Source: Bifidobacterium tibiigranuli
GTDB taxonomy: Bacteria; Actinomycetota; Actinomycetes; Actinomycetales; Bifidobacteriaceae
Assembly (NCBI RefSeq): GCF_009371885.1
Contig: NZ_QLZA01000005.1
Location: 159,814-223,813 of the forward strand
Reading direction: 5' to 3'
Length of the DNA: 64,000 nucleotides
Both the position numbers and the translations under genes were made by a program. The notes below the pieces were generated by a model. That model was not told the DNA's origin. It did no database searches and saw only the letters and a list, made by a program, of their open reading frames with translations. Of this stretch, positions 20,676 to 28,775 are shown in pieces (the stretch's first letter is position 1; each line of letters starts with the position of its first letter).

Positions 20676-22073
20676 ATGAGCGATAACACCATGCGAATCA
20701 TCGACCTGCGCGGCAAGCGCCTGACCCGTGCCGAGATGCTTGAGGCGATGCCTCGGGCCGAAATGGGGACCAACGAGGCGAGTGAACTCGTCCGCCCGAT
20801 CCTCGACGACGTCAAAGCCAGAGGCGCTGCAGCCCTGCGCGATTTCGGCGAGAAATTCGACCATATTCGTACCAAGAATCTCCGCGTGCCGGACGAAGCC
20901 ATGCAACAGGCTCTTGACGAGCTGGACCCCGAGGTGCGTGCGGCAATCGAGGAATCGGTGCGCCGTTCTCGCGCGGTCGCTGCCTCGCAGGTGCCCAAGG
21001 ACTTCCACACCGATCTGGCCGAGGGCGCGCGCGTGAGCGAACGCTGGATTCCTATCGATCGCGTCGGCCTGTACGTGCCGGGAGGCAAGGCCGTCTACCC
21101 GAGTTCGGTGATCATGAACGTGGTGCCGGCACAGACCGCCGGCGTGCGCTCCCTGGCGATTGCGACGCCGCCGAGCAGGGATGGCGATGATGGGCTGCCG
21201 AGCAAGACGATTCTCGCCACCTGCGCGATTCTCGGCGTCACGGAAGTCTATGCGGTCGGCGGGGCACAGGCCATCGCCATGTTCGCCTATGGCGCGCGCG
21301 GATCAGAACCTCAGGACGGCGAGATCCTGTGCGATCCGGTTGACAAGATTACCGGCCCGGGCAACATCTTCGTCGCCACGGCCAAAAGCATGGTCTCCGG
21401 CATGGTCGGCATCGACGCCGTAGCCGGGCCCACTGAAATCGCGATTCTCGCGGATAAGGACGCCGACCCCAGCTGGGTGGCCGCCGACCTGATCGGCCAG
21501 GCCGAGCATGACGAGCTCGCCGGTTCCGTGCTCATCACCGACAGCGAAGAGCTTGCCGCCGCAGTGCAGAAAGACCTCGACTACCGCGTGCCGCGCACCG
21601 AACACGCCGAGCGCGTGGCGACCTCGCTGACCGGTCGCCAGTCCGGCATCATCCTCACCGACGATCTTGACCAGTCCGTGGCGGCGGCAAACTCCTACGC
21701 CGCTGAGCACTTGGAAATCCAGACCGCCGACCCGGACGCCGTGGTGCCGCGCATCATGAACGCCGGAGCCATCTTCCGCGGACCGTATTCGCCGGTGCCG
21801 CTGGGCGACTACATGTCCGGTTCGAACCACGTGCTGCCCACCGGCGGCACGGCGCGCTTCAACTCCGGGCTCGGCGTGCATACCTTCCTCAAGCCCGTGG
21901 AAGTCATCGAATACGACGAGCAGGGTCTCAAAGCCCTCGCCTCCCGCATCAACGCATTCGCGGTCTCCGAGGATCTGCCGGGGCACGGCGAATGCGTGCT
22001 CAGCCGCTTCGTCGATGACCCGTACGACAAGGCGACGCTGCAGGAGCAGGAACGAAAGGCAGGACTGCGATGA
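20676..22073 (+). CDS. hisD: Histidinol dehydrogenase
   Basis: Last two steps of histidine synthesis, histidinol to histidine, NAD-dependent and zinc-binding. 465 residues. Motifs: RVGLYVPGGKAVYPSSVIMN, VYAVGGAQAIAMFAYG, DKITGPGNIFVATAK, GIDAVAGPTEI, IGQAEHD (active-site Glu/His) and YMSGSNHVLPTGGTARF. Start ATG at 20676 has AGGTGGG upstream; GTG at 20670 and ATG at 20691 are alternatives, the latter matching the usual MRIIDLRG beginning. First gene of the histidine operon; overlaps hisC by 4 bases. Confidence 0.95.
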   Translation: MSDNTMRIIDLRGKRLTRAEMLEAMPRAEMGTNEASELVRPILDDVKARGAAALRDFGEKFDHIRTKNLRVPDEAMQQALDELDPEVRAAIEESVRRSRAVAASQVPKDFHTDLAEGARVSERWIPIDRVGLYVPGGKAVYPSSVIMNVVPAQTAGVRSLAIATPPSRDGDDGLPSKTILATCAILGVTEVYAVGGAQAIAMFAYGARGSEPQDGEILCDPVDKITGPGNIFVATAKSMVSGMVGIDAVAGPTEIAILADKDADPSWVAADLIGQAEHDELAGSVLITDSEELAAAVQKDLDYRVPRTEHAERVATSLTGRQSGIILTDDLDQSVAAANSYAAEHLEIQTADPDAVVPRIMNAGAIFRGPYSPVPLGDYMSGSNHVLPTGGTARFNSGLGVHTFLKPVEVIEYDEQGLKALASRINAFAVSEDLPGHGECVLSRFVDDPYDKATLQEQERKAGLR

Positions 22074-23254
22074 GCGCACCCGACCAACCAGGCAGCACCA
22101 TACCGGCCACGCTGCCGCTGCGCAACGATCTGATCGGGGAGGAGCCGTACGGCGCCCCGCAGCTCGACGTGCCGGTGTGCCTGAACGTCAACGAGAACCC
22201 GTACCCACCAGATCCCAAGGTGGTCGCGGCCATCGCCGAGCGTGTCGCGGCCATCGCGCCGACGCTCAACCGCTATCCTGACCGCGAGCATATCGAGCTG
22301 CGCCAGGCATTCAGCGACTATCTGGCCCGCGAATCGGGCGTGCGGCTGAAGGTCGAGCAGCTGTGGGGCGCGAACGGCTCCAACGAGATCATGCTGCAGC
22401 TCTTCCAAGCCTTCGGCGGCCCCGGTCGGATTGCCCTGGGCGCGGATCCCACGTACTCCATGTACCCCGAGTACGCGCGCGACACCTTCACCACATGGCA
22501 GCTCGTGCACCGCAACGAGGACTTCACGCTTGACGCCGACGCGACGATCGAGGCGATTCAAGACGTCAAGCCCGCGATGGTGGTGGTCACCAGCCCGAAC
22601 AATCCTACTGGAACCAGCCTGCCGATAGGTGACTTGGAGCGGATTCTCGCGGTCTGCGAGCAGGTTCCGGTCACCGGCGCGAACGAGGGCGTGCATCCTG
22701 TCGTCGTCGTGGACGAGGCCTACATCGAATTCCGCGATCCGGACGTGCCCACGGCGCTCCCGTTGATTGACGGCCATGCGAACCTCGCGGTCAGCCGCAC
22801 CATGAGCAAGGCCTTTGCCTTCGCGGGCGCGCGCGTCGGGTATGTGGCGGCTTCGCAAGGCATCATCGACTGCCTGCGCATCGTGCGCATGCCATATCAT
22901 CTTTCGGCCATTACGCAGGCGGCGGCGCTCGCCGCATTCGACCATACCGACGAGCAACTGGCGCGCGTGGCGCATCTGCGCGAAACCCGCCAGCAGACTG
23001 TGCAGTGGCTTGAGACCCTGAGCTATAAGGGCGAGAGCATCAAGGTCGCGCCCTCGGCATCGAACTTCCTGCTTTTCGGCGGCTGCTTCGACAACCGCCA
23101 GCGCATCTTCGACGAGCTGCTGAACCGAGGCGTGCTCATCCGCGTGGTCGGTCCGGACGGCTGGCTGCGCGTATGCATGGGCACCGACGATGAGATGGCG
23201 CGCTTCCGCGAGGCGTTGACCGAAGTCCTGCCTATAGTGGAACAAGCAGAGTAG
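22070..23254 (+). CDS. hisC: Histidinol-phosphate aminotransferase
   Basis: PLP-dependent transamination of imidazole acetol phosphate. 394 residues, fold type I. LNVNENPYPP substrate motif near 38-47, NRYPD at 67, SPNNPTG at 175-181, VVVDEAYIEF at 212-221, and the PLP lysine Lys247 in SRTMSKAFAFAGARVGY. ATGA overlap with hisD indicates translational coupling. The 3' end, including the TAG stop, is the first copy of a 17-base tandem repeat that runs into the gap before hisB. Confidence 0.95.
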   Translation: MSAPDQPGSTIPATLPLRNDLIGEEPYGAPQLDVPVCLNVNENPYPPDPKVVAAIAERVAAIAPTLNRYPDREHIELRQAFSDYLARESGVRLKVEQLWGANGSNEIMLQLFQAFGGPGRIALGADPTYSMYPEYARDTFTTWQLVHRNEDFTLDADATIEAIQDVKPAMVVVTSPNNPTGTSLPIGDLERILAVCEQVPVTGANEGVHPVVVVDEAYIEFRDPDVPTALPLIDGHANLAVSRTMSKAFAFAGARVGYVAASQGIIDCLRIVRMPYHLSAITQAAALAAFDHTDEQLARVAHLRETRQQTVQWLETLSYKGESIKVAPSASNFLLFGGCFDNRQRIFDELLNRGVLIRVVGPDGWLRVCMGTDDEMARFREALTEVLPIVEQAE

Positions 23255-23304
23255 TACAACAAGCACAGTGTTGAAACAAGCACAGTAGCTACAACAAGTT
23301 ACAA
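23237..23304. repeat. 17-base tandem repeat at the hisC stop codon
   Basis: Four units of exactly 17 bases from 23237, 23254, 23271 and 23288 with core ACAAGCACAGT. The first lies in hisC (GTGGAACAAGCAGAGTA); its stop codon spans the first boundary. A looser CAGCAAGTACAGCAAC stretch continues to about 23360. Confidence 0.85.
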
Positions 23305-23452
23305 CAGACAGAGCGGTTGCAATACGTACCAGCAAGTACAGCAACAGCAGCGAAACAGGCACGATAGCAGGCATGTTTCCCTCATCTGGATGCGCCACAG
23401 ATGGCATGTGGGTGAGGGGAAGCATACGACTGCGAACGGGGGAGAGGTATCC

Positions 23453-24052
23453 ATGGCACGTACGGCCACGATCACACGAGCAACCAGCGAATCCAATATC
23501 GAGCTCAGTCTCGATCTCGACGGCACCGGCGCGACCGACATCGATACCTCCGTGCCATTCTTCAACCATATGATGACGGCCTTGGGCAAGCATTCGCTTA
23601 TCGATCTGCATATCAAAGCCTCGGGAGACACCGACATCGACGTGCACCACACCGTCGAAGACACCGCCATCGTATTCGGCGAGGCGCTCAAGCAGGCGTT
23701 AGGAGACAAGCGCGGCATTCGCCGCTTCGCCGATGCCACCGTGCCGCTGGATGAGGCGCTGGCCAAGGCCGTCATTGATATTTCGGGCCGCCCGTATGCC
23801 GTGTGCACGGGGGAGCCGGAAGGATTCGAGTTCGCCATGATCGGCGGGCACTTCACTGGGTCGCTGGTGCGCCATGTCATGGAATCGATTGCTTTCCACT
23901 CCGGCATATGCCTGCATATGCAGCTGCTTGCCGGGCGTGATCCGCACCATATCGCCGAAGCGGAATTCAAGGCCCTCGCCAGGGCGCTGCGCTTCGCTGT
24001 TGAGCCAGATCCGCGCGTCACTGGCATTCCCAGCACCAAGGGCGCGCTGTGA
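23453..24052 (+). CDS. hisB: Imidazoleglycerol-phosphate dehydratase
   Basis: Dehydrates imidazole glycerol phosphate; manganese enzyme forming a 24-mer. 199 residues, monofunctional (no phosphatase domain). Metal-binding repeats [13 protein letters not shown] and [21 protein letters not shown], with [15 protein letters not shown] and [25 protein letters not shown] at 23453 has GGGGAGAGG upstream. Separated from hisC by a 198-base gap filled with degenerate repeats, so it may have its own promoter. Confidence 0.95.
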   Translation: MARTATITRATSESNIELSLDLDGTGATDIDTSVPFFNHMMTALGKHSLIDLHIKASGDTDIDVHHTVEDTAIVFGEALKQALGDKRGIRRFADATVPLDEALAKAVIDISGRPYAVCTGEPEGFEFAMIGGHFTGSLVRHVMESIAFHSGICLHMQLLAGRDPHHIAEAEFKALARALRFAVEPDPRVTGIPSTKGAL

Positions 24053-24858
24053 TGGCTGACGGCAGCGAGAACGGCGAGGACTTCGATTCCCGAGATGAGC
24101 GGCCCGACGACCTCCATTTCAGCGATGCGGAGCTTGAGGCGGCGCTCGAAGGCTTCGAACAGGAATTTGAGGGTGATGACAGCGCACATCCAGCGTCATC
24201 CGAACCGGGGAACGACGGCGTAGCGTCTGCGACGCCCGATGCGTCTGCTGCGTTCGGCGCAACGGCTGAGAGTGACGCAGCTAACGCAGCCGAAGGGTCG
24301 AATGCGCCTGCATCAGAGTCTCCGTCAGTGCCGCAATCGCCGTCGGATGCGGCTGCTTCCGCACTCGACTTCGATGAGGAACTGCGCGGACTGGTCGGCG
24401 ACAAGGCGAAAAGCGCCGCGCTCATCACCCGGCTCGCTTCGGCCCGTCTGCTCGCCGCGTTCTGCCAGATCTCCGACATCTCCGCCGACTGCATAGGCTC
24501 CGACCAAGGAGCGGTGGCCGTGCTGCGCAATCTGGACGGCGACGCTCCCGAGGCCGCAGCCAAGGATCTCACCACCGTAGTTTCCGGCATGGCCGCCGTG
24601 CTGGCGGTGAATCGCGCCGACAAGCTTGATTCGACGCTGTATTTGCACGGCGAGGCCGGGCAGACCTTCGCGCCGCCAATTCTCTTCGCCTCGGCTCCGG
24701 ATTTCGTAGAGGACCTGATGCTGGGCATTGCGACGCTGGCTGATCTGCGTAAGCAGGGGCTGCATATCATCGATTCGGCGAGTCTCGACCACGATGCGGC
24801 CATGGCCATCATCGCCGAGCATACGCGCTTCGGCCGCGGCGCCTCGCATATCCGATGA
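24052..24858 (+). CDS. Uncharacterised protein inside the histidine operon
   Basis: 268 residues, no recognised family. Residues 1-105 are an acidic, Ala/Ser/Pro-rich disordered stretch (DERPDDLHFSDAELEAALEG). Residues 106-268 look folded and alpha/beta, with LITRLASARLLAAFCQISD, VVSGMAAVLAVNRADKLDSTLYLHGE and DFVEDLMLGIATLADLRKQGLHIIDS. No membrane segment, signal peptide, nucleotide loop or metal cluster is visible. The start overlaps the hisB stop by one base (TGATG), so it is translated with hisB. The position between hisB and hisH suggests a role near histidine synthesis or a coupling role; this is inference only. Confidence 0.75.
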   Translation: MADGSENGEDFDSRDERPDDLHFSDAELEAALEGFEQEFEGDDSAHPASSEPGNDGVASATPDASAAFGATAESDAANAAEGSNAPASESPSVPQSPSDAAASALDFDEELRGLVGDKAKSAALITRLASARLLAAFCQISDISADCIGSDQGAVAVLRNLDGDAPEAAAKDLTTVVSGMAAVLAVNRADKLDSTLYLHGEAGQTFAPPILFASAPDFVEDLMLGIATLADLRKQGLHIIDSASLDHDAAMAIIAEHTRFGRGASHIR

Positions 24859-24988
24859 CGGTGCCGTGCCCGCCAGCCATCGTGCCGCAGCATCGCATAT
24901 GCTGCCCGACGTCAGCAATACATACGGCATATATACTTTCGCATAGATTCACCATCCAGACAGGCAGTGCACACCAAGGAGCTTCCCT

Positions 24989-25636
24989 ATGACCTCAGCC
25001 GTGGTATTCGATTACGGATTCGGCAACGTGCGTTCGATGCTGCGCGCGCTCGCCAACATCGGGCTTGACGCGACCCTGACCTCCGACTATCGGCAGGCGC
25101 TTGAAGCCGACGGCCTGGTGGTGCCTGGCGTCGGCGCATTCGCCGCCTGCATGCAGGGGCTCAAACGAGTCGGCGGTGACCGCGTCGTCTATGACCGGCT
25201 GCGCGCGGGCCGGCCGGTGCTCGGCGTGTGCGTAGGACAGCAGATTCTCTTTCAAAGCGGTGACGAGAACGGCGTGGAGGCGCAAGGGCTGGGATTGATC
25301 GGCGGCTCCATCGACAAGATCGACGCCGACGTGACGCCGCATATGGGATGGAACACAATCGAGGCTTCGCAGGGCACGGTGCTGCTCAAGGGCGTCGAGG
25401 AGGAGCGCTTCTACTTCGTGCATTCCTACGCAGCCACCCGCGCCGAACCGGCCGATTGCTCGGCGCTGCATATCGACTTCGGGCCGACACAGCAGCAGGT
25501 CACCTGGTGCCAGTACGATCGCACGCGCTTCGTGGCGGCCTACGAGCGCGGGGCCTTGTCTGCTACCCAATTCCATCCGGAAAAGTCCGCCAAGGCCGGC
25601 GAACAACTGCTGCGCAACTGGGTTGCGACATTTTAA
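24989..25636 (+). CDS. hisH: Imidazole glycerol phosphate synthase glutaminase subunit HisH
   Basis: Class I glutamine amidotransferase delivering ammonia to HisF. 215 residues. Nucleophile Cys81 in GVCVGQQIL (most relatives have GICLGMQ), catalytic His196 and Glu198 in FHPEKS, and the oxyanion region [18 protein letters not shown] seven bases upstream of the ATG. hisF is not in the window. A 130-base gap precedes it, with a TATACT box at 24932-24937 but no good -35. Confidence 0.94.
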   Translation: MTSAVVFDYGFGNVRSMLRALANIGLDATLTSDYRQALEADGLVVPGVGAFAACMQGLKRVGGDRVVYDRLRAGRPVLGVCVGQQILFQSGDENGVEAQGLGLIGGSIDKIDADVTPHMGWNTIEASQGTVLLKGVEEERFYFVHSYAATRAEPADCSALHIDFGPTQQQVTWCQYDRTRFVAAYERGALSATQFHPEKSAKAGEQLLRNWVATF

Positions 25637-25662
25637 CGAACCTGCAAGAAAGGACATCCATC

Positions 25663-26385
25663 ATGCTGATACTTCTTCCCGCTGTCGATGTGCGCGACGG
25701 CAAGGCCGTACGACTGCGACAGGGCGAATCAGGCTCCGAAACCGATTATGGCAGCCCACTTGAGGCCGCGCGTACCTGGGTCGAGTCCGGTGCCTCGTGG
25801 ATTCACTTGGTCGATCTGGACGCGGCCTTCGGCACCGGCGACAATCGCGCCCAGCTGCGTGAAATCGTTGCCGAGCTCGGTGATATGGTCAGCATCGAGA
25901 TGAGCGGCGGTGTGCGTGACGACGAAAGTCTCAAAGCTGCGCTCGATGCCGGCGCGGCGCGCGTCAATATCGGCACCGCAGCGCTCGAAAACCCCGAGTG
26001 GACCAAGCGCGTCATCGGCGAGTACGGCGAGCAGGTGGCCGTCGGATTGGACGTGCGCGGGCATACCTTGGCAGCTCGTGGCTGGGTCAAGGAGGGCGGC
26101 GATCTCTTCGAAACCATGGATATGCTCAATGCGGCCGGCTGCTCGCGCTACGTGGTCACCGACGTGACGCGCGACGGCATGATGAGCGGGCCGAATCTCG
26201 AACTGCTGCGCGAGGTCGCGCAGCGCACCGATGCCAAGGTCACCGCCTCGGGCGGCATATCGTCGCTGGACGACCTGCGCGCGATAGCCGAACTCGCATC
26301 CTTCGGCGTCGACAGCGCGATTCTGGGCAAGTCGCTCTACGCCCGCGCGTTTACGCTTGAACAGGCCCTTCGCGTGGCTGACTGA
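25663..26385 (+). CDS. priA: Phosphoribosyl isomerase A (HisA/PriA)
   Basis: TIM-barrel isomerase for ProFAR in histidine synthesis; in actinobacteria the same protein usually also does the TrpF step of tryptophan synthesis. 240 residues. Catalytic aspartates Asp9 (PAVDVRDG) and Asp167 (VVTDVTRDG), the actinobacterial loop RGW at 139-141 and [12 protein letters not shown] near 21-32, which fit the dual-substrate PriA type. AAAGGA upstream of the ATG at 25663. Lies 26 bases after hisH. Bifunctionality is inferred from these loops. Confidence 0.93.
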   Translation: MLILLPAVDVRDGKAVRLRQGESGSETDYGSPLEAARTWVESGASWIHLVDLDAAFGTGDNRAQLREIVAELGDMVSIEMSGGVRDDESLKAALDAGAARVNIGTAALENPEWTKRVIGEYGEQVAVGLDVRGHTLAARGWVKEGGDLFETMDMLNAAGCSRYVVTDVTRDGMMSGPNLELLREVAQRTDAKVTASGGISSLDDLRAIAELASFGVDSAILGKSLYARAFTLEQALRVAD

Positions 26386-26483
26386 GCCGTTTCTCGTCGG
26401 GACCTTAACGGACAATCGTGGGCGGACGACACGCCTGTAGCGTGGTTAAGCAGACGTAATAATCGCATGGGAGCATGTGGCAT

Positions 26484-27821
26484 ATGGATAAGCAGCAAGA
26501 GTTTGCGTTGCGCACGGTCGAGGAACGCGACGTGCGCTTTATTCGGTTATGGTTCACCGATGTGCTGGGGACATTGAAGTCCGTCGCCATCGCACCTGCC
26601 GAGTTGGAGGCGGCATTCGAGGAGGGGCTGGGCTTCGACGGCTCGGCCATCGAAGGCATGACGCGCGTATCCGAGGACGATATGATCGTGAGCCCGGATC
26701 CCTCGACCTTCCAGATTCTGCCGTGGCGCGACGGTCCGCAAGGCACCGCCCGCATGTTCTGCGACATTCTCACGCCCGAAGGTGAGCCTTCGCTCGGCGA
26801 CCCGCGTCATGTGCTGAAAACCACACTGGCCAAGGCCAAGGAGAAGGGCTTCACCTTCTACGTGCACCCTGAGATCGAATTCTACCTCTTCGAGCACCAG
26901 GAGGACTGGTCCAAGGACCCCACCCCGATCGACGAGGGCGGATACTTCGACCATGTGCCGCGCAGCCCGGGGATGGACTTCCGCCGCGCCGCCGTCAACA
27001 TGCTCGAGCAGATGGGCATTTCGGTCGAGTATTCGCACCATGAGGGCGGGCCCGGCCAGAACGAGATCGACCTGCGGTACGCCGACGCGCTGACCACGGC
27101 CGACAACATCATGACCTTCCGCACGGTGATCAAGGAGATCGGCCTTGAGCGCGGCATCCACGCCAGCTTCATGCCCAAGCCGCTCACCGACCAGCCCGGA
27201 TCGGGCATGCATACCCACCTGAGCCTGTTCGAAGGCGACGCCAACGCCTTCTACGAGGCTGGTCAGGAGTTCAATATGTCGCTGATCGCCCGGCAGTTCG
27301 CAGCGGGCATTCTGTATCATGCCTCCGAGATCAGCGCGGTGACCGATCAGTACGTCAACTCCTACAAGCGGCTGTGGGGCGGTGCCGAGGCGCCGAGCTA
27401 CATCTGCTGGGGGCACAACAACCGCTCCGCGCTGCTGCGCGTGCCGCAGTACAAGCCCGGCAAGGGCAATTCCTCGCGCATGGAATTCCGCGCCCTCGAC
27501 GCGGTCGCCAACCCGTATCTCGCTTATTCCGTGCTGCTCGCAGCCGGACTTGACGGTATCGAGCAGCAGATGCAGCTCGGCGACCCGACCAGCGACGACG
27601 TCTGGGAGCTCACCGATGCCGAGCGCAAGGCCATGGGCATCCAGCCGTTGCCGCAATCCTTGGACGAGGCGCTGAAGGTCATGGAGAAGTCCGATTTCGT
27701 GGCCGGAGTGCTGGGGGAACATGCCTTCGAATACTTCCTGCGCAACAAGCGCCGCGAATGGGAGGATTACCGCCGCCAGGTCACGACCTACGAGCTCAAG
27801 AAGTTCCTGCCGAGACTGTAA
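26484..27821 (+). CDS. glnA: Glutamine synthetase type I
   Basis: Makes glutamine from glutamate, ammonia and ATP; dodecameric cytoplasmic enzyme. 445 residues, close to the shorter GSI-alpha class such as mycobacterial GlnA2. Beta-grasp N-domain LWFTDVLGTLKSVAI; latch GFDGSAIEGM; metal site FYVHPEIEFYLF; KPLTDQPGSGMHTHLSLF; NSYKRLWGGAEAP; and SRMEFRALDAVANPYLAY. The adenylylation-tyrosine region of GSI-beta is not evident. ATG at 26484 matches the usual MDKQQEF start; GGGAG lies 10 bases upstream. Provides glutamine, the substrate of HisH encoded just upstream, which makes the linkage sensible. Confidence 0.94.
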   Translation: MDKQQEFALRTVEERDVRFIRLWFTDVLGTLKSVAIAPAELEAAFEEGLGFDGSAIEGMTRVSEDDMIVSPDPSTFQILPWRDGPQGTARMFCDILTPEGEPSLGDPRHVLKTTLAKAKEKGFTFYVHPEIEFYLFEHQEDWSKDPTPIDEGGYFDHVPRSPGMDFRRAAVNMLEQMGISVEYSHHEGGPGQNEIDLRYADALTTADNIMTFRTVIKEIGLERGIHASFMPKPLTDQPGSGMHTHLSLFEGDANAFYEAGQEFNMSLIARQFAAGILYHASEISAVTDQYVNSYKRLWGGAEAPSYICWGHNNRSALLRVPQYKPGKGNSSRMEFRALDAVANPYLAYSVLLAAGLDGIEQQMQLGDPTSDDVWELTDAERKAMGIQPLPQSLDEALKVMEKSDFVAGVLGEHAFEYFLRNKRREWEDYRRQVTTYELKKFLPRL

Positions 27822-27833
27822 GGGTTTTACCTA

Positions 27834-27880
27834 CTTAGGGTCCAAGCTCTAAAGTTTTCAGGCGCTAATCAGACCCTAAG
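27834..27880. terminator. Inverted repeat between convergent glnA and the next gene
   Basis: CTTAGGGTC (27834-27842) pairs with GACCCTAAG (27872-27880) around a 29-base loop. The right arm contains the TAG stop of the minus-strand gene. Likely a shared terminator, though the loop is long and no T run follows. Confidence 0.5.
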
Positions 27881-28775
27881 ACTTATTGCCGAACCAGCCA
27901 CGGTAGATAATGGAGAAATTGCGGTTGCCGTAGCTTGAGCAGGCGTCGCCTTCGCCATCCCCTGCCTGCAGCGCGGCCGCGTTCGGCTGATAGGGCGTGT
28001 AGATGTACAGCAGCGCCGTGGCTTCGTTCTCGATGTAGACCGGGCTGCCGCCGCAGGATGCATTCGGATGATAGGCCACGTAGTTCAACGCCTTGGCGTG
28101 GTAATGGTAGTCGGCTTCATGGGCGCGGTAGTACTGGTAGCGTTTCGCCGCGCCGTACACCTGATTGAAGAATCCTGCATACGCTGGGTCGCAGCTGGCA
28201 TCGTCGGGGCAGTTCAGCCCCATCGCCGCCTTGTACTGAAAAGCGGTGGGATTGCTTGCCGACACGAGCTGCTGCTCCTTCTGCAGCATCGTCAGCAGCA
28301 CTTTCTGACTCAGGCCGCAAGCGCGCGCAGATTTGTCGATTATCGCGGCCGCAGACTCGCCTTTGACTCCCGCATACGCCGAGCACAGGCCGTCGGCGGG
28401 CCGGTTCGCAGTATCGAAGGTCATGGATTTAAGGCAACGAGTGCCCGAGCAGGATGCGCCCTGCTCATCGATGAAGGACTGGACCTCCGCCTGGCTCATC
28501 GCATTGCTGTTGAAGAACTGGCCGTCGGAGATGATATCGCCGGGGTTGAAGCCGTATTGGCGGGCTGCTGCGGCCTGCTCGTTCTGAACCGTGCTGATCT
28601 CATGCTGCCACTGCACGAACCGCACCAGCCCCATGATGAGCACCAATGCGCAGAACGCCGCGACGATGCTGACAATAATCTGCGCTACGCTGAGCTTTCT
28701 GCGTTTGCCGCCATGTGGTCGATTGCCATGCGGTCGTCGTGTTGTCTGCGGTCGCTTTGAAGAAATGCGTGCCAT
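27876..28775 (-). CDS. Membrane-anchored extracellular protein with lysozyme-like motif
   Basis: 299 residues. A basic N-terminus (KRRK) and one membrane segment at 29-52 with the rest outside (type II or uncleaved signal). The outer part has an actinobacterial pattern: ARACGLSQKVLLTMLQKEQQLV, which resembles the helix with catalytic Glu of lysozyme-like transglycosylases, then AMGLNCPDDASCDPAYAGFFNQVYGAAKRYQYY and a C-terminal GNRNFSIIYRGWFG. Similar modules end actinobacterial cell-surface proteins of unknown activity. A wall-acting role is plausible, not shown. The gene is convergent with glnA and its start touches the hrpA stop. Confidence 0.6.
   Translation of the reverse strand: MARISSKRPQTTRRPHGNRPHGGKRRKLSVAQIIVSIVAAFCALVLIMGLVRFVQWQHEISTVQNEQAAAARQYGFNPGDIISDGQFFNSNAMSQAEVQSFIDEQGASCSGTRCLKSMTFDTANRPADGLCSAYAGVKGESAAAIIDKSARACGLSQKVLLTMLQKEQQLVSASNPTAFQYKAAMGLNCPDDASCDPAYAGFFNQVYGAAKRYQYYRAHEADYHYHAKALNYVAYHPNASCGGSPVYIENEATALLYIYTPYQPNAAALQAGDGEGDACSSYGNRNFSIIYRGWFGNKS

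Noticed and set aside
21809..23650. 613-codon minus-strand frame across hisD-hisC-hisB
   Set aside because: It crosses three well-supported genes and their coupling overlaps, and shows no recognisable protein features.
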